Shown here one piece after another: positions 56,124-63,875 of a stretch of 64,000 nt of DNA. The number at the start of each line of letters is the position of its first letter. Position 1 is the first letter of the stretch. Under the pieces are notes generated by a model, which worked only from the letters and a program-made list of their open reading frames with translations, did no database searches and had not been told where the DNA came from. The stretch covers positions 465,753 through 529,752 of the forward strand of contig NZ_QOIL01000002.1 of assembly GCF_003323745.1 (NCBI RefSeq), given 5' to 3'. A program made the translations under genes and the position numbers. This DNA comes from Sphaerisporangium album. GTDB taxonomy: Bacteria; Actinomycetota; Actinomycetes; Streptosporangiales; Streptosporangiaceae.

Positions 56124-57337
56124 CCCGGTCCTTCAGGGCCGGGAGGAAGCGCGGAACCGTCCCGCACGATTTGATCACTCCCGCATTGACGGATAAATTC
56201 AATGGCGTGTTGGTGACGGAGATGCTGAAGCTCGCCCCGAGCGCTGAACAGGGCGAAGCCCTGCTGGCGACGATGCGTGCCTGCAACGCCGCCGGCAACC
56301 GGGTGGCCGAGGTGGCGTTCGCCCACCGGACCGCGAACAAGATGGCCTTGCAGAAGCTCGTGTACGCCGAACTGCGGGCCGAGTTCGCCCTGTCGGCGCA
56401 GATGGCCATCCGGTCCATCGCCAAGGCGTGCGAGGCGTACAAGCGGGACAAGACGATCAAGCCGGTGTTCCGTGACCTGGGTGCGGTCGCGTTCGATCAG
56501 CGGATCCTGTCGTGGAAGGGCCGCGACCGGGTCAGCATGCTCACCCTCAGCGGGCGGATCGTCGTCCCGGTGGTCTACCAGGGACGTTGGCTGTCCACCA
56601 CCGGGGCGACCATGCGCGGGCAAGCCGACCTGGTCTACCGGGACGGCATGTTCTTCCTCGCCGTGGTGATCGACGTGCCCGAGCCGCCGCAGGGCGACGA
56701 GCCCGACACGTGGCTGGGCGTGGATCTCGGCATCGCCAACCTGGCCACCGACTCCACCGGGCAGGAACACACCGGCAAGGCAGTGCGGGCGGTCCGGTAT
56801 AGCAACCGCTTGCTCCGTGCTCGCCTCCAGGCCAAGGGCACCAAATCCGCCAAGCGGCTCCTCAAGGCTCGCCGCCGCAGGGAATCCCGGTTCACCCGGG
56901 ACGTCAACCATGTCATCTCCAAGCATCTGGTCGGCAAGGCCGAAGACACCAGGTCCGGGATCGCCCTGGAAGACCTCGAAGGCATCCGGGACCGGGTAAC
57001 GGTTCGCAAGGCGCAGCGTGCCGACCTGCACTCGTGGAGCTTCCACCAGCTCCGCACGTTCGTGACCTACAAGGCCGCCATCGCCGGGATTCCCGTGCGT
57101 CTGGTGGACCCGCGTAACACGTCGCGAACCTGCCCCGAGTGCGGCCACATCGACAAGCGGAACCGTCCCACCCGGGACGACTTCCGCTGCACCTCCTGCG
57201 GGTTCGCTGGTCCCGCAGACCACATCGCGGCGATCAACATCGGTCGCCGGGCAGTGAGTCACGCTGCCGACGACGCGGCCTGAACCGTCGAACCCATCGA
57301 CGGCGAGGAGCTGCAAGCTCGGCCCTTCAGGACCGAG
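56124..57337 (+). mobile_element. solo TnpB element of the IS200/IS605 superfamily
   Basis: The element is bounded by two matching hairpins with TTCA loops: left CCCGGTCC-TTCA-GGGCCGGG (56124-56143) and right CTCGGCCC-TTCA-GGACCGAG (57318-57337). Between them lies one tnpB gene and no Y1 transposase (tnpA). It can move only if a tnpA elsewhere recognises its ends. The exact cleavage sites are not determined; the right end is probably a few bases after 57337. Confidence 0.7.
56207..57283 (+). CDS. tnpB: TnpB-type RNA-guided endonuclease
   Basis: About 358 aa from GTG 56207; GTG 56213 and ATG 56222 are also possible, because no ribosome-binding site stands out. Helical N-terminus LKLAPSAEQGEALLATMRACN when read as LKLAPSAEQGEALLATM. 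The RuvC nuclease residues are all present: Asp in GVDLGIANLATDS, Glu in IALEDLEGIRDR and Asp in PADHIAAINIGRRA. The zinc finger CPECGHIDKRN ... FRCTSCGF is intact. TnpB enzymes cut DNA guided by an RNA made from the right end of the element. It looks functional. Confidence 0.93.
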   Translation: MLVTEMLKLAPSAEQGEALLATMRACNAAGNRVAEVAFAHRTANKMALQKLVYAELRAEFALSAQMAIRSIAKACEAYKRDKTIKPVFRDLGAVAFDQRILSWKGRDRVSMLTLSGRIVVPVVYQGRWLSTTGATMRGQADLVYRDGMFFLAVVIDVPEPPQGDEPDTWLGVDLGIANLATDSTGQEHTGKAVRAVRYSNRLLRARLQAKGTKSAKRLLKARRRRESRFTRDVNHVISKHLVGKAEDTRSGIALEDLEGIRDRVTVRKAQRADLHSWSFHQLRTFVTYKAAIAGIPVRLVDPRNTSRTCPECGHIDKRNRPTRDDFRCTSCGFAGPADHIAAINIGRRAVSHAADDAA

Positions 57338-57345
57338 AAGCTGAC
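57150..57345 (+). ncRNA. predicted omega RNA (TnpB guide scaffold)
   Basis: In known TnpB elements the guide RNA overlaps the 3' end of tnpB and runs to the right end, with the guide taken from flanking DNA. Here the region includes the right-end hairpin (57318-57337) and an upstream dyad near 57284-57305 (ccgtcgaacccatcgacgg). The guide would then start at about 57345 (aggccataggtcgg). Boundaries are estimates. Confidence 0.4.
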
Positions 57346-57453
57346 AGGCCATAGGTCGGCCGCGCCCGAGGCGGCGGGGGACCGGGAATCCGATCGCGAC
57401 GAGGCAGGCGGGCGGCACACCACCTCGGCCTGCTGGACCGATAGCTTTCACGC

Positions 57454-57933
57454 ATGAGAATTCCCTGGGGCTCCCGCGCCCTTCCTCCGGAGGCCGGCGT
57501 CACGCTGGAGCCGGGGGAGCGGGCGCTGGTCCACGCCCGGACGCCGGAGGGCGGCTACGTCGTGGCCACCGACCGCGCCCTGCGCCTGCCGGGCGAGAGC
57601 CCGCTGCCCTGGTACCGGATCGACCGCGCCCAGTGGGACGAGGAGGGCCTGCACGTCGTGGCGACCGACGGCGGCGAGTGGCGGGTGTCCCTGCCCGAGC
57701 CCGGCCGCCTTCCCGAGGCGGTGCGCGAGCGGGTCACCTCCTCCATCCTCGTCAACCGGCACGTGCGGCTCGTAGAGCGGGGGGGAGTGCGGCTGGTCGC
57801 GCGGCGGGTGCCTGGACGGGAGGACGCGCTGTGGGAGCTGGTGTTCGACCCCGGGCTCGACGCGTCGGACCCGGGCCTGCGCGCCGCCGCCGAGCAGGTG
57901 CTGGAGGATCTGCGGCGCAACCTCGGCATCTGA
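57454..57933 (+). CDS. conserved actinobacterial hypothetical protein, leaderless
   Basis: 159 aa from ATG 57454, which lies exactly 6 nt after TAGCTT (57442-57447), so the mRNA is probably leaderless. Beta-rich N-terminus (LEPGERALVHARTPEGGYVV, ATDRALRLPG, WYRIDRAQWDEEGLHVVA) resembles PH-like/YdjF-type actinobacterial proteins of unknown function; the C-terminal helix (LRAAAEQVLEDLRRNLGI) ends the domain. No enzyme motif, signal or membrane segment. Confidence 0.7.
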   Translation: MRIPWGSRALPPEAGVTLEPGERALVHARTPEGGYVVATDRALRLPGESPLPWYRIDRAQWDEEGLHVVATDGGEWRVSLPEPGRLPEAVRERVTSSILVNRHVRLVERGGVRLVARRVPGREDALWELVFDPGLDASDPGLRAAAEQVLEDLRRNLGI

Positions 57934-58050
57934 GCGGGCCGCGCGGGGGTACGAGCACGGCCCGGCGCGGGAGGCTCAGTCGGGGGATGCGGGCAGGGAC
58001 GGCCTGGAACGACCGAGACCCGCGTCGCGTACCGGCGGTGGCCGTCCGCG

Positions 58051-58091
58051 CGAGGCCCGGAACGAACGAAACCCGCGTCGCGCGGGCCTCG
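58051..58091. terminator. hairpin between convergent genes
   Basis: CGAGGCCCG (58051-58059) pairs perfectly with CGGGCCTCG (58083-58091). An imperfect direct repeat (gaacgaccgagacccgcgtc at about 58008, gaacgaacgaaacccgcgtc at about 58060) lies here too. Confidence 0.55.
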
Positions 58092-58137
58092 TTCGCACCG
58101 TACCGGTCACCACCGGTCGCATCCGGTCGGCCGCCGG

Positions 58138-58437
58138 TCAGGTGACGCGTTCCACCTCGCTGTCCGGCCAGCCGGTCCCGGTGTCGTCCTTGACGGCCCA
58201 GCCGTTCTTGTGCAGGAACGGCACCCTGTCGCCGAGGACGTCGCCGAGCTTGTGCTTGGTGACCTCGGCCGCCTTGGACGCCTGCGCGCCCGCCAGGCCT
58301 GCGGCCTGCTGGACGGCAGGGCTGTCGGCGACCCGCTGCGCCACTCGCTTGATCTGCTCGTAGCGCTCGCGGCCCGCCCGGCTGCCGAGGACGTACCCGA
58401 CGGCCAGGCCCACGGTGAACGTCAATCGATATCGCAT
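58138..58437 (-). CDS. YtxH-like small membrane protein
   Basis: 99 aa; ATG 58437 with GGAGGT 8 nt upstream. The N-terminus RYRLTFTVGLAVGYVLGSRA is a single glycine-zipper membrane segment followed by GRERYEQIKRVAQRVADSPAV, the typical YtxH/DUF arrangement in Actinobacteria. The rest is a hydrophilic helix. Function unknown; related proteins are membrane-associated and often stress-induced. Confidence 0.8.
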   Translation of the reverse strand: MRYRLTFTVGLAVGYVLGSRAGRERYEQIKRVAQRVADSPAVQQAAGLAGAQASKAAEVTKHKLGDVLGDRVPFLHKNGWAVKDDTGTGWPDSEVERVT

Positions 58438-58652
58438 CTACTTACACCTCCGGTGCGGCTGGCATCTCCGCTTGCCGGTCCCCTACCCCAGCCGCGTGCG
58501 GTTATGGTCGGAACTCGGCCCGCGTTCGGGCGAGGAGTGCCCGGCCGCCCCATGAGGGGGGTGATCGAGTGCGACACGCACCCCCCGGAATGCGCTAATC
58601 TAGTTCCGCGCCGCAAGGAAGGGCCTCGAAATCCTCCGTGCGACGCGCGCGA

Positions 58653-58728
58653 TCCCGTGTAGCTCAATCGGCAGAGCAGCCGGCTGTTAACCGGCAGGTT
58701 ATAGGTTCGAGTCCTATCGCGGGAGCCA
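58653..58728 (+). tRNA. tRNA-Asn (anticodon GTT)
   Basis: 76 nt with encoded CCA (58726-58728). Acceptor stem TCCCGTG/CGCGGGA with one wobble, D-loop AGCTCAATCGGCAGAGC, anticodon loop CTGTTAA with GTT at 58686-58688, and T-arm GGTTCGAGTCC. A strong hairpin follows at once. Confidence 0.96.
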
Positions 58729-58736
58729 CGCTCCAG

Positions 58737-58765
58737 CAGCCCCAGAGACACCTGTCCTGGGGCTG
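58737..58765 (+). terminator. terminator of the tRNA-Asn gene
   Basis: Perfect 9-bp stem CAGCCCCAG / CTGGGGCTG with an 11-nt loop, 8 nt after the CCA end. Confidence 0.8.
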
Positions 58766-59067
58766 TCGCCGTTTCCGGCCCCTCCGTCCGCCGCCGGGGC
58801 GTTCCGTCCTCCCGCCGGGAATCTCCGGAACCCCGGACAAATCACCGGTGATGGCGGAAGATGTGGGTCTGCCGTGCTTCGTGGCGCAACGCGCACGGCC
58901 CGCCGCACGCCGTGACCGTGTGCGCCCCGGGCCCCCGTGCGTGCGGCCATGGTCGTACGGCGGCCGCGGATCATGCCCAGGGCAGCGGGGAAGGGCCGCT
59001 GCGCGCAGGACGCTCGCATCCCCCGGAAGGTGCGGCGCGCCCGTGTAAGCCCCCTGGCGGTTCTCGC
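58766..59067. other. 302-nt region upstream of the nitric oxide synthase gene
   Basis: No supported gene. Frames here are open because of high GC but have no family features. It probably holds the promoter of the nitric oxide synthase gene; no clear box is visible. Confidence 0.35.
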
Positions 59068-60300
59068 ATGCTCGTGTGGTGGAAATCCCGACGCCGTCCC
59101 CCGTCCCCCGTCCCCGGCGGCCCTGAGGGCGAGGTGGCGTGCGGCATGGCCCCGGACGCCGGGCCTCCGGCGCCGCCCGAATACCAGGAGGGCGCCGGCA
59201 CCGGGCCGGTGGACCCGGCGCAGGCGGAGGCGTTCCTCAGGCTCTTCTACGCGGAGAACCCCTCCGCGGGGCGGCTGCGGCCGCGATTACGGGAGGTCGA
59301 GGCGCAGATCTCCCGGCACGGCACCTACATCCACACCCCGGAGGAGCTCACCTTCGGCGCGCGGGTGGCCTGGCGCAACAGCAACCGGTGCATCGGCCGC
59401 CTGTACTGGCGCTCGCTGCGGGTGCGGGACCGCCGGTCGGTCGGCACCGCCGCGGGGGTCGCGGTGGAGTGCGTCCGCCATCTGCGCGAGGCGACCGGCG
59501 GCGGGCGCGTCCGTCCCACGATCACCGTCTTCGACCAGGACCGCCCGGGACGTCCCGGGCCGAGGATCCTGAACGAGCAGCTCATCCGGTACGCCGGATA
59601 TCTCGGCCCGGCCGGCGAGCTCGTGGCCGGGGACGCGCGCAACGCCGCCCTCACGGCCACAGCCCGCCGCCTCGGCTGGCCCGGCGGCCCGGGGACGGAC
59701 TTCGACGTGCTCCCGCTCGTGATCGAGGCGGGGGACCGCCCGCCGCTGCTCGCGTCCATTCCGGGTGACGCGGTGCTGGAGGTCCCGCTCGAACACCCCG
59801 CCTACCCCTGGTTCGCCGACCTCGGGCTCCGCTGGCACGCCGTGCCCGCGATCTCGGACATGTGCCTGGAGATCGGCGGCGTCTGCTACCCCTGCGCGCC
59901 GTTCAACGGCTGGTACATGGGGACGGAGATCGGCGCGCGCAACCTCGCCGACGAGGACCGCTACGACCGCCTGGGCGTGGTGGCCGCGCGGCTCGGCCTG
60001 GACACCTCCAGCGACCGCACGCTGTGGAAGGACCACGCGCTGGTCGAGCTGAACGTGGCCGTGCTGCACTCGTTCACCCGGGCGGGCGTCACGATCACCG
60101 ACCACCACACCGAGTCCCGCCGGTTCATGGCCCATCTGGAGCGTGAGGAACGTTCCGGGCGCGTCTGCCCCGCCGACTGGTCCTGGATCGTTCCGCCGCT
60201 GTCGGGGGCGCTCACGCCCGTCTTCCACCGGTACTACGACGACGTCCGGCTCTCCCCGGCGTTCGTCCACCACCCCCGCAAGCCCGGGGACGGAGCCTGA
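59068..60300 (+). CDS. nos: bacterial nitric oxide synthase oxygenase
   Basis: 410 aa from ATG 59068; ATG 59146 (384 aa) is the main alternative. Only the oxygenase domain is present, as in other bacteria, so electrons come from a separate reductase. The heme-thiolate Cys is in WRNSNRCIGRLYW (Cys108 in this numbering), the arginine-binding Glu in NGWYMGTEIGARNLAD (Glu287), and the pterin-side Trp in DWSWIVPPLSG. It converts L-arginine to citrulline and nitric oxide. In Streptomyces such enzymes serve thaxtomin nitration, in bacilli stress protection. No nitration-pathway gene is adjacent, so a stress or signalling role is more likely. Confidence 0.95.
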   Translation: MLVWWKSRRRPPSPVPGGPEGEVACGMAPDAGPPAPPEYQEGAGTGPVDPAQAEAFLRLFYAENPSAGRLRPRLREVEAQISRHGTYIHTPEELTFGARVAWRNSNRCIGRLYWRSLRVRDRRSVGTAAGVAVECVRHLREATGGGRVRPTITVFDQDRPGRPGPRILNEQLIRYAGYLGPAGELVAGDARNAALTATARRLGWPGGPGTDFDVLPLVIEAGDRPPLLASIPGDAVLEVPLEHPAYPWFADLGLRWHAVPAISDMCLEIGGVCYPCAPFNGWYMGTEIGARNLADEDRYDRLGVVAARLGLDTSSDRTLWKDHALVELNVAVLHSFTRAGVTITDHHTESRRFMAHLEREERSGRVCPADWSWIVPPLSGALTPVFHRYYDDVRLSPAFVHHPRKPGDGA

Positions 60301-60386
60301 CCCACTCCCCGAACCGCCGTGCCGGAGGCTCGGCCATAGGTGCGTGTAGAACTATATTCGGTAGCGGTTTCTCCCCAGGAGGTTTC

Positions 60387-61169
60387 ATGTCCGATCTCGT
60401 GCTGTCTTCTCTCGACGAGGGCGTGCTGACGCTGACGTTCAACCGGCCCGACCGGCTCAACGCCTGGACCGCCGCGATGGGCCGCCGCTACTTCGACCTG
60501 CTGGAGGACGCCGAGCGCGCCCCGGACGTCCGCGTGATCGTCGTCACCGGCGCCGGGAAGGGTTTCTGCGCGGGCGCGGACTTCGAGACGCTCAGCGCCG
60601 TCCAGGACGGCTCGTACGACGAGGAGCAGGACAAGCGGCCCGGCACCTTCCCGACGACGATCCGCAAGCCGATCATCGCGGCGGTCAACGGCGCCTGCGC
60701 GGGGCTCGGCATGGTGCAGGCGCTGGTGTGCGACCTGGTGTTCACGGCGGCCGAGGCCAAGTGGGCCACCGCGTTCGCCCGGCGCGGCCTGATCGCCGAG
60801 TACGGCCTGGCCTGGATCCTCCCCAGGCTGGTAGGGCAGGCCAGGGCCATGGATCTGCTGCTCTCGGGCCGCACGTTCACCGGCGCCGAGGCGGGCGCGC
60901 TGGGCCTCGCCGGCCGCGTGGTGCCGGGGGAGCGGCTGCTGGAGGAGGCCACCGCCTACGCCCGGGAACTGGCGGTCCACAGTTCGCCGGCCTCGATGGC
61001 CATCATCAAGCGCCAGATCTGGGGCGATTGGGACAAAACGCTCGACGAGTCCGCCGCCGAGGCCGTCCGGCTCATGATGGAGTCGTTCGGGCGCCCGGAT
61101 TTCGCTGAGGGCGTTGCCAGCTATCTGGAGCGCCGCGCGCCCGCCTTCCCGCCGCTGGACCGGCGGTAA
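60387..61169 (+). CDS. enoyl-CoA hydratase/isomerase family protein
   Basis: 260 aa; ATG 60387 with AGGAGG upstream. Crotonase fold: LTFNRPDRLNAWTAAM, oxyanion hole strands VIVVTGAGKGFCAGADFE and ACAGLGMVQALVCDLVF. The second catalytic Glu of the mitochondrial-type hydratases is replaced: the GLIAEYG segment carries the Glu used by many isomerases and hydratases. It acts on acyl-CoA in beta-oxidation or related degradation. Stand-alone gene 86 nt after the nitric oxide synthase. Confidence 0.92.
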   Translation: MSDLVLSSLDEGVLTLTFNRPDRLNAWTAAMGRRYFDLLEDAERAPDVRVIVVTGAGKGFCAGADFETLSAVQDGSYDEEQDKRPGTFPTTIRKPIIAAVNGACAGLGMVQALVCDLVFTAAEAKWATAFARRGLIAEYGLAWILPRLVGQARAMDLLLSGRTFTGAEAGALGLAGRVVPGERLLEEATAYARELAVHSSPASMAIIKRQIWGDWDKTLDESAAEAVRLMMESFGRPDFAEGVASYLERRAPAFPPLDRR

Positions 61170-61260
61170 TGTCCTCCGGCGGCCCCGCGCGGCCCGGCCG
61201 GGGAGTACGATCATGACCGCGTCGACCCCCCTGCGTTGGCCATACGCCCGCGCCATGGTG

Positions 61261-61436
61261 TTGAATAGGGAGCGGTTGTAGTAGAGGTTCGTTAACGTGT
61301 AGCAGCGCCTGCGGAGTTCTTACAGCGGGCGTTCCACCGTGCGAAGCCACGTGCTTTCGAGGGGCGGTCGGTCGCTAGGCAACCCGAGGAACCACGCCGT
61401 GGTCCTCGTAGATCGTCTCATGAGGAGATTCAGTTT
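61261..61436 (+). promoter_or_regulatory. promoter and long 5' UTR of the cold-shock gene
   Basis: TTGAAT (61261-61266), a 17-bp spacer and GAGGTT (61284-61289) form a plausible promoter. The transcript would start near 61296, giving a leader of about 140 nt before the ATG, with AGGAG at about 61422-61426. Long structured leaders are typical of cold-shock genes. No other gene lies in 61170-61436. Confidence 0.45.
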
Positions 61437-61640
61437 ATGGCTCAGGGAACCGTCAAGTGGTTCAACGCCGAAAAGGGCTTCGGTTTCATCGCTCCCGATG
61501 ACGGCAGTGCGGACGTCTTCGTCCACTACTCCGCCATCGACTCCAGCGGCTACCGCAGCCTCGAGGAGAACCAGCGCGTCGACTTCCAGACGACGCGTGG
61601 GCCGAAGGGCCCCCAGGCGGAGCAGGTCCGCCCGCTTTAA
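61437..61640 (+). CDS. cold-shock protein
   Basis: 67 aa, a single cold-shock domain. RNA-binding motifs RNP1 ([11 protein letters not shown]) and RNP2 ([10 protein letters not shown]) are intact, with the conserved N-terminus [10 protein letters not shown]. It binds single-stranded RNA or DNA and melts secondary structure. In actinobacteria this length and sequence type is usual for the abundant CspA-like members. Two hairpins follow. Confidence 0.96.
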   Translation: MAQGTVKWFNAEKGFGFIAPDDGSADVFVHYSAIDSSGYRSLEENQRVDFQTTRGPKGPQAEQVRPL

Positions 61641-61708
61641 GAAGACCGAGCTCAACGGCTCCGTGCGCGCGGGTCGGCAGACCCGTGCGGGCTGGTCGCA
61701 AGGCTCTC

Positions 61709-61733
61709 GCGAGGACGGCACCGCCGTCCTCGC
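61709..61733 (+). terminator. terminator hairpin after the cold-shock gene
   Basis: Perfect 11-bp stem (GCGAGGACGGC / GCCGTCCTCGC) with a 3-nt loop. A second hairpin (GGGCGGTTC / GAACCGCCC, 61746-61772) lies just downstream. Confidence 0.75.
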
Positions 61734-61799
61734 CCTAGGACGTCGGGGCGGTTCGCCGAACGTGAACCGCCCTCGTCGTCCATCGATTGGAGGTCCTCG

Positions 61800-62171
61800 A
61801 TGGACCTGCACCTAACCGTCCAGGCCGATTCGACCGTCCTGCGCGTACGTGGTGACGTCGACATCTCCTGCTCACCCGAGCTGCGCGAGCGTCTGCTCGC
61901 CGCGCTCGAACCACCGCGTCCTCGCCTCGATGTCGATCTCTCCGAGGTGACCTTCATGGACGCGAGCGGGGTGGCCGCCCTGATGGCCGCCCGCCGCCGC
62001 TCACTGCGTCTCGGGGGCGGCGTGTGCCTGGTCTCCCCCTCCTCGTCCGTACGCCGGGTGCTGGAGGCGAGCGGGCTGGGCTCCCGGTTCCCCGTCCGCC
62101 TCGTCGCCGCGCCGGAGCCCGCCCCTCCGGGCGCCAAAGCGCGCCAGGCCAGCTACGGCGCCTCCGGCTGA
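61800..62171 (+). CDS. STAS-domain anti-sigma factor antagonist
   Basis: 123 aa; ATG 61800 with GGAGGT upstream. The STAS fold has STVLRVRGDVDISCSPELRE and VDLSEVTFMDASGVAALMAA; the Ser in MDASG is the position phosphorylated by an anti-sigma kinase in SpoIIAA/RsbV-type proteins. Unphosphorylated it would bind the anti-sigma factor and free a SigB/SigF-type sigma factor. The kinase partner is not in the window. A 20-residue flexible tail follows the domain. Confidence 0.9.
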   Translation: MDLHLTVQADSTVLRVRGDVDISCSPELRERLLAALEPPRPRLDVDLSEVTFMDASGVAALMAARRRSLRLGGGVCLVSPSSSVRRVLEASGLGSRFPVRLVAAPEPAPPGAKARQASYGASG

Positions 62172-62263
62172 GGCACCCCTGAACCGCATCGTCTCCCCGG
62201 CGTCCACTTCACGCGGTGGACGCCGTTCGCTTTACCATGGTCTTGACCAAGTTCCATGTATTT

Positions 62264-62280
62264 CCTACCTTATAAATAGG
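62264..62280. promoter_or_regulatory. operator-like motif, copy 2 (FAD/NAD(P)-binding gene)
   Basis: CCTACCTTATAAATAGG, CCTA-N9-TAGG, 18 nt before the GTG start. It matches copy 1 (30452-30468) at 14 of 17 positions; in reverse orientation the match TATTACCTA also extends into the flank. Confidence 0.5.
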
Positions 62281-62298
62281 TAATAACGGGAGGCGAGC

Positions 62299-63825
62299 GT
62301 GACCGGATCCATCTGCGTCGTCGGCGCCGGTGAGACGGGTATCCGGCTGGTCGAGCGGATCCGCGCCAACGCCGCGAAGGCCGGTACCCGGCACCCGCTG
62401 GAGGTCCACCTCGTGGACCCCGACGCGCCTCCCCCCGGGGCGGTCGGCCCGGATCCGCAGGCCCCGGGCCTGCGCATCCACCTGCACCGGGCCGGCGCCA
62501 TCGACCTCGCGGGCCGCCGCGTCCTGCTCGACGACGGCACGCGCGTCGACACCGACGCGGTCGTCCTCGCCCAGGGGTGGCCCGACGTCCTGCCCTCGGC
62601 CCGCGAGCAGGAACTGCGCCACTTCGCCCGCGAGAACGGGCTCTACTACCGGCCCGCCGGGCACGTGGCGGACCGTCCCCTGGAGCAGGTCCCCGGCGGC
62701 GAGCCTGTGCTGGCGCTCGGGCTCGGCTCGGTCCTGGCCGACGTGCTCACGCGGCTCACCGTCGCCCGGGGCGGGCGGTTCCGGCACGGGGCGGACGGCG
62801 AGCTGATCTACCAGGCGAGCGGGCGCGAGCCGCTGGTCCACGTCGGGTCGGTGCGCGGCGTGCCCCCGCACGCCCAGGTCGGATACCGGCTCACCGGCGA
62901 GCGGCCGCCGCCCCCGAGGTTCGTCACGCGCCTGGGCGAGGGGGCGCGCGGCTTCCGGGAGGAGGTGTGGCCCCTCGTGGCCAAGGACCTCGCCTCCGCC
63001 TACTACCACCACCTGCTGACCGTCCACCCCGACCGTGCCCGCGTGGGCTGGGACGCCTTCGCCGGCGCCTTCGAGGCGGAGGAATGGGACGGCAGGGCCA
63101 TGCGCGCGCTGATCCGCACGGCCGTGCCCCGGTTCGAGGACCGCCTCAACTTCGCCCGCCTGGACCGCCCGCTCGCCGGCATGAGGTTCGGCGACCTGGC
63201 CGGGCTGCAGCGGTGGATGCACGGCTACCTCTCCGCCGACCTGTCCCGCCGCGCGGACCCCTCCCACAGCGCCGACCTCGCCATGATCCACGCGCTGCGC
63301 GACGTGCTCGACTTCCTCACCGGCCGAGTGCCGGAGGACGCCTGGTTCCACCGCCTCGCCCGCCACACCGCCGGGACGCTGCCCGCCGGGCGGATCGCCG
63401 AGCTGCGCGCGCTGGCCCGGGCGCGGGTGGTGACGTTCCTCGGCGCCGAGACCCGGGTCGAGCCCACGCGGGAGGGCCTGTGGCGCGCCACCTCGGCGAC
63501 CGTGCCCGGCGCCGTCACCGCCCGGGCCTTCATCGAGGCCAGACGCCCCGGGCCCAGCCTGGACCGCACCCGCGACCCGCTGCTCAGGCGCCTGTACGCC
63601 CGGGGGGAGTGCGCCGAGGAGTCCGGGCGGCTGAAGGTGAGCCTCCCCGGCCACCGCATCGTCGACCAGAACGGGACGGCCCACCCGTACCGCTTCGCGC
63701 TCGGGCCCTGGACCACCGGCGGCCACCCCCTGTCCGCCGACGACCCGGCGATCCGCCACGCCGACACCCTCGCCCGCACCCTGCTCACCACGACGGCGAA
63801 CCCCCGGGTGGCCCGGGTCGCCTAG
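62299..63825 (+). CDS. FAD/NAD(P)-binding protein, shortened in the N-terminal half
   Basis: 508 aa; GTG 62299 with GGGAGG upstream. Starts with a dinucleotide motif SICVVGAGETGIRLVERI and later has TDAVVLAQGWPDVLPS, VLALGLGSVLADVLTRLTV, REPLVHVGSVRGVPPHAQ and a long helical C-terminus. It fits the family of actinobacterial FAD/NAD(P)-binding proteins (NAD_binding_9 type). As I recall them, relatives are around 600 residues, with a segment of about 90 between HLVDPD and the first VHR strand that seems missing here. Function is not established. The shared upstream motif ties it to the organosulfur operon, so a role in sulfur oxidation or redox supply is plausible. Confidence 0.7.
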   Translation: MTGSICVVGAGETGIRLVERIRANAAKAGTRHPLEVHLVDPDAPPPGAVGPDPQAPGLRIHLHRAGAIDLAGRRVLLDDGTRVDTDAVVLAQGWPDVLPSAREQELRHFARENGLYYRPAGHVADRPLEQVPGGEPVLALGLGSVLADVLTRLTVARGGRFRHGADGELIYQASGREPLVHVGSVRGVPPHAQVGYRLTGERPPPPRFVTRLGEGARGFREEVWPLVAKDLASAYYHHLLTVHPDRARVGWDAFAGAFEAEEWDGRAMRALIRTAVPRFEDRLNFARLDRPLAGMRFGDLAGLQRWMHGYLSADLSRRADPSHSADLAMIHALRDVLDFLTGRVPEDAWFHRLARHTAGTLPAGRIAELRALARARVVTFLGAETRVEPTREGLWRATSATVPGAVTARAFIEARRPGPSLDRTRDPLLRRLYARGECAEESGRLKVSLPGHRIVDQNGTAHPYRFALGPWTTGGHPLSADDPAIRHADTLARTLLTTTANPRVARVA

Positions 63826-63875
63826 GTAGCCTGTGCCGTCCCGGTCTCCGCCGCGGGGCTGGAGCCGGTGTGCCG

